Source: Aplectana chamaeleonis | Lineage: Eukaryota; Nematoda; Chromadorea; Rhabditida; Cosmocercidae | Assembly: GCA_029168955.1 (NCBI GenBank) | Contig: JAPDOI010001370.1 | Location: forward strand, 1 to 64,000 | Reading direction: 5' to 3' | DNA: 64,000 nt | Shown here: one piece after another, positions 33,870-43,950 of the stretch | Layout: the number at the start of each line of letters is the position of its first letter | Numbering within the stretch: the first letter of the stretch is position 1 | Translations under genes and position numbers: made by a program | The notes under the pieces: model-generated | Databases searched by the model: none | Told to the model about the DNA's origin: nothing | What the model saw: the letters and a program-made list of their open reading frames with translations, nothing else

Positions 33870-34329
33870 AGGCACAGTCTAAGCTCAGGGACGAAATCAG
33901 AGATTTCAACCTAATTGTGAAGTAGTCCCACCCTATATAGCACCTGCCAAGTGCGAGCTCGCAATTTCTCTGAATAAGCAAGATGAAGGAGGAAGCCACC
34001 CTGGGGCGCCCACATTCGGAGGCCACTTCTTTTACGATCCTTCGAGCTCAACAGTGGCGAGATGAACTATGGTTTTCGATCAGTAACCCCGTTCTTCTCT
34101 TCATTCCCGGCCTCTCTCTTTATTCAGGGCGGCTCGCATCCATCGGTTGCAAATGACGGAAGTTACAACAACTCGTCCACCGAGCTTCCGCAGCTCAATT
34201 TTTGAGGGGCCATAACTCCGTTCCTAGGGGGTCTAATGCGATTTTAGAGACATCGTTGGAATCAGTGTGAGACCGTTTTTAAAATAGGCAGATAAACGGA
34301 AAAAACGATTCCGATGTTGGACTGTGCCT
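33870..34329. mobile_element. TTAA-flanked MITE H
   Basis: TTAA at 33866-33869 and 34330-34333 flanks 460 bp with ends AGGCACAGTCTAA and, inverted, AGGCACAGTCCAA. The left part (33905-34010) resembles the arm of the 45332 foldback in direct orientation (AGTCCCACCCTATATAGCA, CTGCCAAGTGCGAG). It shares its left TTAA with element G. Confidence 0.82.
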
Positions 34330-34518
34330 TTAAGGAGCGATAGCATCGCGCTTTCGCGACAAGAACCGCTGGTTTTTCAATAAAAATGGGGAGGACCCTG
34401 GTTTTACTGCTTTTTATATACGCCCGGAAATAGAGGTGGTGGCACCATTTGGTTGTATAAAGCTGGAAGCATTCGAAAATGTTGTGTGCTCTGAAAGCGT
34501 TCCACTTCGTGTTTTCAG

Positions 34519-34639
34519 GTACACGAAAAGGCCTACTCTCAATATAAAAGAGATCGGAAACATGTTTGTGATTGGCAGGGATGTAGCAAGTCTTTCGTGA
34601 CTGCTGGGCTTCTAGACGACCACATGAACTATCACAAAG
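34519..34639 (+). CDS. C2H2 zinc-finger protein, exon 8 (finger 8)
   Basis: After GTGTTTTCAG the phase-0 frame reads VHEKAYSQYKRDRKHVCDWQ then GCSKSFVTAGLLDDHMNYH, a canonical CX4CX12HX3H finger with the usual hydrophobic core. It ends at AAAG|GTTAGT in phase 1, matching the next exon. The 17-kb gap to exon 7 and the phase mismatch leave room for a missing exon; a separate second gene starting in this gap is the alternative. Confidence 0.82.
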
Positions 34640-34758
34640 GTTAGTTCGATTTGAGATCCTGCGCTCTGGTAAGCTCCCCTCTATTGCACAAATGTTTCAG
34701 CATATTTTCTCTTGACCATGACTACCATTAGTTTTTCATATAGTTTCAATCTTTGCAG

Positions 34759-34907
34759 GAGTTACACCATATCGATGCAACTCTTGTGATCAGTCGTTCG
34801 CAGCACGTGCTAGGTTTGCTGTTCACCTCTCCAAATATCACAAGACCAGCATACGAGACTATGCGAATGCGACAAATCTTCTGACGTCTTCGGAGAGCCG
34901 TCGGTGA
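34759..34907 (+). CDS. C2H2 zinc-finger protein, last exon (finger 9 and C-terminus)
   Basis: The acceptor ATCTTTGCAG is followed by [20 protein letters not shown] and AVHLSKYH, a CX2CX12HX4H finger joined to finger 8 by the linker KGVTPYR, close to the TGEKPY-type linker. The frame continues with [20 protein letters not shown] and stops at 34905-34907. The linker between fingers 8 and 9, split by a phase-1 intron, is strong evidence that these two exons belong together. Confidence 0.85.
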
Positions 34908-35011
34908 AGTGCTGACCCTCTCTGAGACTATGCGTTGTTCCATAGATGTTAGTAGCTGTTTCCTCTATCCTGAGGCATTACCATTTATATCATTTCTCCA
35001 TACTCCTTGTG

Positions 35012-36082
35012 CAGCGCGTTGCAAAATTATGAGACATCCCATCATTTCGATGGTTCCGAGTTTCGCATGGAATTAACGGAGAAACTGCCAATGTACAGTC
35101 AGCATGTATCCTAGTGATATTTTGCGTTCCCTATTGAAGGTTGGCGCAAACTCGGTGTCATATGCTATAGCATAGGTGTACCGAGTTTTCGCCAACCTTC
35201 AATAGTGCAACGCAAAGGATCAATAGGGTTCATGCCGACTGTAAATCGATGCAGTACTCTTCATAAACCGGGGGTACATCGCCCACAAAGTTTTATCCAT
35301 TCCCGGAAAACTGACACCGAAAATAGTCGAACATGACCGTTACGAAGTTGTGCGACATAGCAGGTGAAGTTCTGAAATTGCTAGATTTTCTCCCGTTTTT
35401 TTTCCAAATTGATTTAGACTGCTTCATGATCTGAAATTGCTAGATTTTCTCCCGTTTTTTTTCCAAATCGATTTAGACTGCTTCATGAGAGTACAGGCAA
35501 CGTTCTTTGGAATATTGCAGAATGATCCGCAGGATTCCCATCTTCGAGCATTAGCAGGCTTTAGTCATGTTCCTGCTCATGAGTAGGATGCCCACACCCA
35601 GAGCCACAGCTTCTGTTGCATTTTAGCCTGCGTTACGCCATATTACATACAGGTGCATTAGCCGGTAGGCAGAAAAAGCTGAACGACCGCGAACAACGAA
35701 GGTAGTCGACTAAATAGGGTCTGCGGATGAGAACAGGAAGGACCTCAACCCTCGCGTGCACCAAGCCTCCGTTCTGTGAGTGTCTGTCCACAGAGAATCA
35801 GTAACTTTTGAGAGAGCACTTTCTGTCATCCATGACGTGTCGCCGTTACAGAAGCCAGACATTGGAAGTGTCCGGCAACAAGGTGAATATGTTTATAACT
35901 TTTCAACTGCCATTTTCGACATTTTTTTGTGGGTGTCTTCTAGAAATCGATTAAGATCTGTGAAACCATACCCTGGGATTTTCAACGATGCATCGATTGG
36001 CACTCGCGAATTCTCCATTGACTTTACGCGAAGCTAGGAACCGCCGAAATCGTTGCATGTCGTATAAAGTCGCAACACAGTG
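35012..36082 (+). mobile_element. Degenerate Tc1-like element
   Basis: The left end CAGCGCGTTGCAAAATTATG and the right end, in reverse complement CACTGTGTTGCGACTTTATA, match each other and the terminus at 11586. The region near 35735-35765 resembles the DLNP block of Tc1 transposase, and 35880-36060 matches the 3' region of the Tc1 foldback at 12905-13080 (TTTTCGACATTTT, GATTGGCA, TTACGCGAAGCT). It is riddled with stops. A small palindromic MITE is inserted at 35096-35241, and a 63-bp direct duplication occurs near 35375-35490. Confidence 0.6.
35096..35241. mobile_element. 146-bp TA-flanked fully palindromic MITE
   Basis: TA at 35094-35095 and 35242-35243 flanks a 146-bp element that folds on itself over its whole length around TATGCTATAGCATA. 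Ends are CAGTCAGCATG and, inverted, CAGTCGGCATG, and the arms share CTATTGAAGGTTGGCG and AACTCGGT. TA duplication plus short TIRs fits the Tc1/mariner superfamily. Confidence 0.85.
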
Positions 36083-36550
36083 TATTCGCCACTTCCACAG
36101 TTCCATCATCGAAGCTCAGACGAAAAATATCACTCTAAGGTGGCCGGAGTGGTCGTTGGGGTTAGTTGTTTGTGTTGGTCATGAATATGACAGCTGAGTC
36201 TGTCGGCTCATGAGTAACGGTAGCTATGTTATAATCAGGGTGACGAATCAGCTTTGACCGAATCTTCGCCTGATATGTTTGCTTGAGATGCTGATTGTGA
36301 GCGATGGTGATAAGGAGGAAAAAATTGTACTTTACTTTTTTTTTCTTCGAATCTACAGGTTCGAAGTTAATAAACCCACCCCAAATATATAACATTATAC
36401 ATTGCGCGACAATTCAACTAAATAAGGGGAAGTTGTCATGGGCACTCCGTCCCCCCCCCCCGATTGGCGATGTCGTTGCTGCATTCTTAGGTTGGAACTA
36501 GTCACGCTAGATTTAACCCTGTACAAATTTATGTCGTTTTCACAGTTTAA

Positions 36551-37096
36551 AGGCATCGTTCACGATGGATTTCGTTGTCGAGTTTTCCATATATAATGAG
36601 AGCTATAGTTCCCTATATAACAGCTACGTTGAAAAAACCGCGAAAAATCAACTGAAAACCCCTTTTTTAGACCCAAAATATCTCAATCGACTTTTGACAA
36701 AGGAAGAGTCGATCGTTAGAGATAGCTGTTTTGACCTATGATATCACGATCAAATGAAGTTTATCTTTCTTTCAAGTGATTTGCTGAGAAGGAAAGGTTA
36801 ATCGATTTGTGAAGAAAAGTCATTCTTCACGTAATCGTTTGGTATATTCCATCAACTTCCCCTCAGTTGCACTGTATCAAATGTTGAAAATTTACTTATA
36901 TGATGGCTGACAGCAAATTGTGTCAGATGACTGACGGAGGGCCGGCCTCTTTTGACGGAATTTGAGACATTCAACCTCATTTTTCTTCACAATAAGGCGT
37001 TTTCGACCGGACAAACTCTTCCTACGTTCTTAGGTGGGCCCAGAGAATCATTTGAACCAAAAAAACGGTGAGTGGTTTTCAGCGCGTACGATGCCT
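36551..37096. mobile_element. TTAA-flanked MITE, C family
   Basis: TTAA at 36547-36550 and 37097-37100 flanks 546 bp with ends AGGCATCGTTCACGATG and, inverted, AGGCATCGTACGCGCTG. The interior landmarks TGAAAAAACCGCGAAAAA, GGAGGGCCGGCCTC and AACGGTGAGTGGTTTTCAGC recur in the split copy at 37966-38205 and 40155-40246. Confidence 0.87.
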
Positions 37097-37317
37097 TTAA
37101 CTCTCAGTCCCACATAATTTTTCTCACTTGTTACTTGTTCTTGTTGCTGTCATGAAAGTTTTAATAGAGGTTAATTTTGTATATCTAACCTTACTTCTGG
37201 TGCTTTCATTCCGGTTGAAACGTTGCTGTTGTGTTTTGGTATTGTTGATTTTCAAATAGATAAATATCTTCCTATTGAGAACTGTAGACATAATGAGTGC
37301 GCGCCGCATACATATAA

Positions 37318-37887
37318 TCAATAATACATATAATCTATAATCGACACTGATCGGAAGATCTGCTGTCGTCCCCTTTTGTCAGTGTGCAATAAATTGATGT
37401 GAACTTGGTGCTTGTAGCATGTTTCGTGCACCGAGTTTGCGCCAACGTACGCGGAGGTTGCGCTAAGGGAACCACAACTGACACTGTGATTCGTGCCAAG
37501 TGTAGAAACGCAGACTTCTCGGGCGTACATCGATCTCACGAACATTTTCGCATTTACCTTTATGCGTTTAGTGATATACGGATGTGCATATCTGGGTGAT
37601 TTGCTTGAAAGCGACCACGAGTGAGCAACAATTTCGAAGATGGCACTGGGGTTGCTTGCGTCCTGCGATGCTGACCGCATATTCACCTGCTAGGAATGGA
37701 ATCAAATCGCCGTTGAATACATTTTGCGTGGAGTTGTAGAACAGTTCCTCGCGGAATAGGGCCATCGGGACGCTTCCTTGTCGACCTGGAGTACGACGAC
37801 GACAGTTTTGTTCGCTGAAAAGAACACAAAACTACAAGGATCGCGAACCTCATTTCGAAGTGTGCCGCAGCCTATGGACTTCGTCAT
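37318..37887 (-). pseudogene. Unrecognised minus-strand ORF pair, possible broken gene
   Basis: Three overlapping minus-strand frames can be read as one protein with two frameshifts: RDPCSFVFFSANKTVVVVLQ, then LFREELFYNSTQNVFNGDLI and PFLAGEYAVS, then SNPSAIFEIVAHSWSLSS and a tail to 37318. The hydrophobic-polar pattern looks protein-like and unlike the neighbouring transposon debris, but no family was recognised. It could be a decayed secreted or membrane ectodomain, or chance. Confidence 0.2.
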
Positions 37888-37965
37888 CTTCCCGACAAAT
37901 GCAAGCTGTGGGTCTGTCAGAGGCCTTCAACGGGAGTTTGTGTGGACGGACAACGCATTGAACTT

Positions 37966-38205
37966 GACATCGTTCACGACGGATTTTGTCTTCGAGCTTT
38001 CCATGTATGTTGGGAGCTTTACCACCGTGGAGCTATGTAACAGCTACATTGAAAAAACCGCGAAAAAATGCTAAAAACTGCTTTTTCATACCGAAATTTC
38101 CTCCTTCGACTTTTGAGAAAGGGTTGATAGCCAGGAATCGCCTTGTATCACGTGTAACTGTCGGAGGGCCGGCCTCCTTTGACGGAATTCAAGATATTCC
38201 ATCTC
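37966..38205. mobile_element. C-family MITE, left part (split by insertions)
   Basis: The segment matches the left two thirds of the C element at 36551 (ACATCGTTCACGACGGATTT, TGTAACAGCTACATTGAA, AAAACCGCGAAAAA, GGAGGGCCGGCCTCCTTTG). Similarity stops near 38205 and resumes with the right end at about 40155-40246, so a C-family element was split by about 1.95 kb of later insertions. The left TTAA is degraded. Confidence 0.75.
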
Positions 38206-38215
38206 TTATATAGTC

Positions 38216-38420
38216 TATAGTGGAGTTCACTAAGAGTGTCTCATTTACTTATCCATAAGAAGCGGTCGGCTGGGAATCAATGTGCAGGAATCCCATACCA
38301 GCACGCTCCATACCGATTGAGCGAGAGCAGTTGTGCTGCAATGAGTTTCATGTTCATTGATCTTCAATCGACCGCTTCTCATTGATAAGTAAATGAGACA
38401 CTTTTGGTGGACTCCACTAT
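38216..38420. repeat. ~205-bp foldback (ATAGTGGAGTTCAC arms)
   Basis: The arms ATAGTGGAGTTCAC...GTCTCATTTACTTATC and AGAAGCGGTCG pair with their inverse ending at 38420. Part of the family lies upstream of the 5S gene at 29885-30005. No target duplication is certain (possibly TA). It lies inside the split C-family MITE. Confidence 0.75.
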
Positions 38421-38489
38421 ATAGTCTACAGCAATGGAAGTAGGACCTAGGGATGTTGCGGACTCGTCCTAACCTACGGCAGTTTGTTA

Positions 38490-39115
38490 GGCCCCGGTCA
38501 TAGTTGGATGAGCCGACGCCCCCAGCCCGGTCGATACACACAGAATGCATTGGAAATGGGATGCAAAAATCACTCGGTGTATCCCCCCCGCACCCCCCAA
38601 CACCCCCCAACACCCACCCGGTCGATACGTATGAACAACATGGTGAGGTGAAGCTGAGAAAATCACTCGGTGTATCCCCCGCTCCCCCCCACCCCCACCC
38701 CCAACACCCCCACCCCCGGTCGATACGTATGTTTAAAATGATGGAGTGAGGTTGAAAAATCACTCAACGTATCCGACGCGGACGATATCCATGCAATACG
38801 TGGATGAGAAAATCACCGGGTGGGCGGGTCGAAGATAAAACATTGCGTATCACTAGAAAGCTAACCTTACTGCTACCTCCGTGACTTCACCATACTCGCC
38901 TTCACTATTTCTCTGAACAGGTGCAATCCTGTTGGCCACGTAATCATCGTCATATCTGGTTGGATGCATCAGGTGATTTTCTCAACCTCACTCCATCATT
39001 TTTAAACATACGTATCGACCGGGGTGGTGCGGGGGGTGTTGGGGGGTGCGGGGGGAGTGCGAAGGGAGCGGGGGGGGGGATGCAGATGCAAATAGCACCA
39101 ACTATGACCGGGGCC
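38490..39115. mobile_element. PIF/Harbinger-like foldback MITE
   Basis: TTA at 38487-38489 and 39116-39118 flanks 626 bp whose ends are GGCCCCGGTCATAGTTGG and its exact inverse. A 3-bp TTA/TAA target and GGCC-type ends are the PIF/Harbinger signature. Internal repeats of AATCACTCGGTGTATC and CGGTCGATACGTATG are interspersed with long C-rich stretches on the left and the matching G-rich stretches on the right. A partial copy with the same end lies at 58082. No transposase. Confidence 0.85.
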
Positions 39116-39238
39116 TTAGTGGTATCACTCATTTTTTTTGAAACAGCTGTGATAGATCGGTGAGTCTGAGTTTTCACCGATATGACTACATCTGTGGAAG
39201 CAATGAAAACAGGTGAAAATGTGAGAGTGGAATCTTAA

Positions 39239-39833
39239 AGGCAGCATACACGCTCACAAACAAGGCTGAGATAACAGCATAAATAGGACCGCCTGGCCCC
39301 TACCATGTCGTCAACGGCGTTTGAAGCGCTGAAAACCATCCAGGTTGACAGAATTCGAGCATTCCCGTCTCGAAAGCCTGTGGAACCCCACCCCTACGAA
39401 TAACAGAATGAAGAGTGAGGCATGTGCAAGCATTTGATAATTTAGCGTGATAGCACCATCAAATGAGAGTCTACGAGAGAAACAGCTTGATTTATCTGAT
39501 TATAACTTGTTTACATACCGATTAATTTCCATCCACTTTCAAGGATGCCGCTCTATTTTGGCTGGCTTATAAAATGGAGCATTTCATCGTAAACAGACAT
39601 GTTATATTCAGGTGAATCAAGCCGTTTCTCTCGTAGACTCATTGATCTGCTATCACTCTAGGTTATCTGTGCTCATCTCCATCTTCATTCTGTTATTCGC
39701 TGGGAAATGAGGTTCCACAAAATGCTCGAATTCTGTCAACCTGGATGCTTTCAGCACTTCAGTACCGTTGACGTATGGTGAAGCAAAGCAGTCCTATTTA
39801 TCTCAGCCATGTTCTATGAGCGTGTACTGCCTT
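39239..39833. mobile_element. TTAA-flanked palindromic MITE, E family
   Basis: TTAA at 39235-39238 and 39834-39837 flanks 595 bp, palindromic over most of its length around 39540. Ends are AGGCAGCATACACGCTCA and, inverted, AGGCAGTACACGCTCATAG. Arms share GAATTCGAGCATT, GGTTCCAC and GAAACGGCTTGATT-like sequence. Related to the D family only at its outer ~25 bp. It is nested inside the split C-family MITE. Confidence 0.87.
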
Positions 39834-40007
39834 TAAACTCATCGACCAATCTCAGTTACTTAAAAAAAAATGAGTGATAACACAATCAGACTACCGTATG
39901 TTAGCATGAGTCCACAACCGCACCATGTCCTTTTAGCATTGCGGTAAACTATATCTTCACAACAATGCGTTGGTGACCCAACGAACAATGGTTAGGTCCG
40001 TGGCTTG

Positions 40008-40150
40008 TTTCCTCAAGAAAAACATTTAAATTCAAACCGCGGCAGTTTAAATCTCAGCGGCGGATGACTGGTAAGTATCAGCCAGCCGCCGCTGAGAATT
40101 GAACTGCCCCGCCAGCCGCGGAAATTTAAATGTTTTTTTCTTGAGGAAAG
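40008..40150. repeat. ~143-bp palindrome (CAGCGGCGG centre)
   Basis: The arms TTTCCTCAAGAAAAACATTT, CCGCGG and CTCAGCGGCGG pair with their inverses around a short loop near 40075. No target duplication was established. It is the last of the insertions before the C-family right end resumes. Confidence 0.7.
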
Positions 40151-40154
40151 AAGT

Positions 40155-40246
40155 CTTGGAACTAACTGTACGTACTTTCTCAGGCGGGCCCAATCAATGA
40201 TTCAAACCCAAAAAACGGTGCGTGGTTTTCAGCGCATGCGATGCCT
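40155..40246. mobile_element. C-family MITE, right part
   Basis: CAGGCGGGCCCAATCAATGA, AAAACGGTGCGTGGTTTTCA and GCATGCGATGCCT match the right end of the C element at 37005-37096. The terminal TTAA is altered to CTAA. With 37966-38205 it completes one element interrupted by nested insertions. Confidence 0.78.
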
Positions 40247-40479
40247 CTAAGGATGATTTCTGTTATTTGAGCTGTTTGCTGAAGAAGATGGTGGGTTATG
40301 CAGCGGATCTTTAGCAGCGATGTGCGAAATCCACATCATTCAGTTGTCTAACTCAGGAATTCCCGGTTGTCACCTGGAGGTCTCCAGCAGGTCGTGGGGC
40401 GGAGTCATGCGCCACCACATCTTCACGACCTCCAGGTGACATGCCAGAGGTCTCGAGGTGACATGACGTCTACCCCCAT
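40247..40479. other. Short imperfect palindrome, otherwise no feature
   Basis: GTCACCTGGAGGTC near 40369 reappears inverted as GACCTCCAGGTGAC near 40428, with a further diverged copy at 40450-40461. Nothing coding was recognised. Confidence 0.4.
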
Positions 40480-40750
40480 AACGAAAGAAGTCATGTTGCG
40501 CGTCTCTATCCGCTATTCGCCCTACCATTCGTACGGAACGGATACGTGAGCAGTACCGGAGGCGCAGATGGAGAGTTGGATGGCGCGGAGAGGAAGCTGT
40601 TTAGACGTTTGCTTCAATATTGCTGGCCGCGAGTGTTCCATTACCGAGACCTCTATAATGAAATCGACGCCTTACATCAACGCTTGACAAGAGGGGGTAC
40701 CAACATCTCCCGACGCCATCTCAAGCGGCAACGTAAGGTCGACTGTTTGG
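40480..40750 (+). pseudogene. RTE-like LINE C-terminal remnant
   Basis: The frame reads ERKLFRRLLQYCWPRVFHYR then DLYNEIDALHQRLTRG, a C-terminal signature of RTE-type reverse transcriptases in nematodes (ERKLxRRLLxYxWPRVCHxEELYxEID). After HQRLTRG the frame shifts and the remainder is unreadable. Only the end of ORF2 is present. Confidence 0.65.
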
Positions 40751-40806
40751 GCATACTCACAAACACAAACACTCACACATAGCGTCATAAACACTTGGTC
40801 TAACGA

Positions 40807-41283
40807 TTGGAGTCTTACATTATCAAGGAAAAAACTAAAGTGCTTCGTTTGGGGAATGCCAATGGGAACAAAAACTACAATGCCGATGGAACAGAAATCC
40901 TCGATGTAGATCAGATCTCGGATTTAGATTTCATCATCACCAAGGATCTCGCTTCTGACAAGCATTGCGAAATGATGTCAAATAAGGCCAATTTCGCTGT
41001 GAACAAACTATTCAGAGGCTTGACAACAAATAGTTCCTCTGCGCTTATCAATGGCTATGTAAAACCTGTACTCGAATACGAAACCCCAGTTTGCAATCCC
41101 CTTAGTCTAAAGAATATAAACAGAATAGAAAAAGTGCAGAACTGTTCCACGAGAAAATTGATAATAGGAATGCATGGTTTCATCTCGTATGAAAAGATGC
41201 CTTCGTCATCTGACAGGAATAAAATCTTTGCTGTTGAGGACTTAGCTCATAGAAGGGAAATCGTACTTACTATGTCTGGCTAA
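40807..41283 (+). pseudogene. CR1-like LINE RT thumb/C-terminal remnant
   Basis: The 158-codon frame begins with KTKVLRLGNANGNKNY, then DGTEILDVDQISDLDFIITK, NKANFAVNKLFRGLTT, LINGYVKPVLEYETPVCNP and IEKVQNCSTRKLIIG, the region after the YADD box in CR1-type ORF2 proteins. Palm and endonuclease are missing. Its frame is still open, so decay is mostly truncation. Confidence 0.72.
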
Positions 41284-41352
41284 GCGTGTGTGACCGTCTG
41301 TGAGTGTGTGTGAGAGAGTGAACGGAAAATAGTCATCGTCACCCGTCGTTAA

Positions 41353-41794
41353 AGGCAGCATACTCGCTCGTAAACGTGGTTGAGATAACTATCGAAATAG
41401 GGTGGAATGGCTCAGAACACAATGCTTACGCATTTGGAAGCGTCAAAAACGACCCACAATGACGCTACACGAGTGAGAAGTTGGCCCCGCCCCTGCATCT
41501 GCCCGCCCCTGTATTTGCTTTTCTCCTACAAAACAGGGGTGCTGGGCCATTCCCACCGTCGGCAACGTTTTCCGGTGGTAGAGTAGGTACAATAGGTAAA
41601 CCACGAACGTCGCCCACGGTGGAAATAGACCAGCACCCCTGTTTTGAAGGAGGAAGCAAATACGGGGGGCTGGCAAATACAGGGGCGGGGCCAACTTCTC
41701 ATTACGCTTCAAAATGCGTTGGCGTTGTGTTCTGAGCTATATGATTCCATTTCCGTAGTTATCTCAATCACGTTTACGAGCGTGTATGCTGCCT
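41353..41794. mobile_element. TTAA-flanked palindromic MITE, D family (copy 2)
   Basis: TTAA at 41349-41352 and 41795-41798 flanks 442 bp, the same length as the copy at 31096-31537 and similar throughout. Ends are AGGCAGCATACTCGCTCG and, inverted, AGGCAGCATACACGCTCG. Arms include AACACAATGC, GACGCTACACGAGTGAGAAG and CAAAACAGGGGTGCTGGGCC. Confidence 0.92.
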
Positions 41795-41832
41795 TTAACA
41801 ATTGACACCCGGATGTCACACCCACTGTCCGC

Positions 41833-43950
41833 TATACATTCCATCCGACGGAGTCGGTTTCGGATATCCGGGTCGGATAATCCGATCGTATAATTATCCG
41901 AAATCCGATCTGACGTCAAAATGGCGATTTCGGATTTACCCGAATCCGATCAGACGAAAAAACACGATATCCGATATCCGGAAGTGAAAATCGAAGGATT
42001 CGATCAGAAAACCGGATAATCGGATAGAAAAATGGTTAAAAACGATTAATCGATCGGATCGAAATCGGATAGTTTCGCGTGAAACCAAATAGAATTGCGT
42101 TAATTCACCTGACAATCAAGACATTTACCGCGGACGGACTGGTCAATCCTGTGTGCGTAAGACTTGACGTAGGTAGGACGACCACATCGTAGACCTGCTA
42201 GGATTGTTCGAGTACGCCTGGGCAGGTCACTATCATCAACCCGAGGAGGCGCACGGCCATATATGAGATTGGGCTGAGCAGCAGACAAGTATTTTGTCAC
42301 GAAAGGTGTATGCTCAGTCATCTGCAGTCCTCTACGCGAGAGCTCGGAGATAGCCCAACGTTGATGGTCAACAGCAAACTGGGCTGCATAGTGGTGTGCG
42401 TATGTTGTGAGGATGGGGGCCGAATGATAGGAGGGAACGGTTGGTATGGGTCGGGTTCTTGACGATGCTGCTGAGGAACTGCTAAGACTGCAACAAGCAG
42501 GGCTGCATGACGGGGAGAAGGCCGGTTTCCTGGTGGGGATGTTGGACTGGCGTCGATTTGTGGAATCCTGTTACGAGCCTGAGCGCAGTATTCTGCGCTC
42601 GCTACAGTCTGCACCAAGAGGTTTCAGACAGATGCCTTGTCCAAGTACGGACCTCATATTCGAAAACAGGCGGCACCACGGCGCTATACGTTGTACGCAG
42701 AACTTCCTTTGTGCTGCCCCAGGCGGTGCCAGCAAGGGCACGCAGAATGTTGTTGCGTGAATCGCTGCAGAAGTCCCAGTCTTCCATTCAGCGGCGGAGA
42801 ACCGGAACGCGTCATCCTTCGTCACGATTCTATGAGCACTCGCACCCGCCGCAATCTTAGCTTGTCCTTTATCTGTCAAATAAGCCCACTTAGAAAAACA
42901 ACTTTGTATAGAGTATCAAACCTCTAGGTCATTGGCTATTCATATTCTGAAAGGCGAGGGAAACTCCGGGTGTTAGCGAAGTTAACGGAGGATGAAACAC
43001 CAAGCGATGACGTCATTGCGGCCTGGCACAACCCAGTTCTCGGGCAACCCCTTTGTCGCCCTATCCTGTTTTAAAAACTCCGTTTTTTCCGGACGCGAAC
43101 AATGAAAAAAGCAGCCAAAAGAGTTCCTAGGGCTTGTGCTTCTACTTTTCTATGTTTCGAGCTGTGTACGGCCAGTGCATTTTGCTTACGCCTCATGTTG
43201 ATTAACACGAGAGATTTCTGGTATCGGCTGTTGGGACGGCTCCAAATATTTAATTGCCAAGAATTCGCTGCGCTATATTACTTTCCAAACGTCAGACCTC
43301 GAAAAATTCTCTGTACCAACATGTAGTCGTTGAGAAGTAGGGGCGCAGTGAAGTCGAATCCATTTATGATGAAGCTGACTGGGATAACGACGAATCTACT
43401 TTCGTAGAAGAAGATGTCTTGAAAGACGACACCGAAAGAGAAGACTGTACGCGTGTCTTCTAATGCGCGGTACGATTTAAGCAACCACATCAGTCGAAGA
43501 TCTCCAAATATGTCTTGTTTTATGGTCACCACGATAGTTTGTTGTAATTTTTTTCCAATCTGAAGGTTTACCAGTACCGGTCCAACTGCTCATGTCAACT
43601 ATCGCTCAAAAGTTCCCCAAAACCAGTGATCTGCTCGTTTCTAGTTATAATATAGGAAGATTACGTTTGGTTTTAAAATGGTATTTGCTTGAATACACGG
43701 AGTTGAATCCTCGGCACTACAGAAAATTTTTCTTATCCGTTTTTTCATCCGAACTATCCGGTGGAACCGATCTTATCCGATCGGATATCCGATAACCGAT
43801 CCGGTCGGAAATTCGCGTTTCGGATAGGATCCGTTATCCGAAATTCTCGTTTGGGCCAGTATCCGTTTTATCCGATGAGTCGGTTTTGCAAAATTGGAAA
43901 TATCCGAAAATTCGATCCGACGCGATTTTGGCCATCGGATGGAATGTATA
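41833..43950. mobile_element. Element with ATCCGATA-rich termini
   Basis: The left end TATACATTCCATCCGACGG and the right end, inverted TATACATTCCATCCGATGG, form a ~19-bp terminal repeat. Directly inside both ends are about 200 bp built from variants of TATCCGATATCCGGA (41855-42070 and 43735-43935). The interior contains a minus-strand LINE fragment. The flanking TA could be a target duplication. The superfamily is unknown; organisation resembles the hAT-type elements here, but no 8-bp duplication was found. Confidence 0.6.
42100..42880 (-). pseudogene. LINE ORF2 C-terminal fragment, multiply frameshifted
   Basis: In minus-strand order there are RNNILRALAGTAWGSTKEVL, SAVVPPVFEYEVRTWTRHLS, a degraded stretch, then AQFAVDHQRWAISELSRRGL and DLPRRTRTILAGLRCGRPTY with SYAHRID and a CLDC pair. 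This matches the distal RT/connection region and Cys-containing tail of Jockey/CR1-like elements (ILRALAGTxWG and LAxLRSGRC motifs). At least three frame changes are needed. It is enclosed by the ATCCGATA-type element. Confidence 0.65.

Noticed and set aside
33660..34010. A separate foldback element spanning the G/H junction
   Set aside because: The two arms resemble the 45332 family but their termini point toward the junction, so they fit better as internal parts of G and H.
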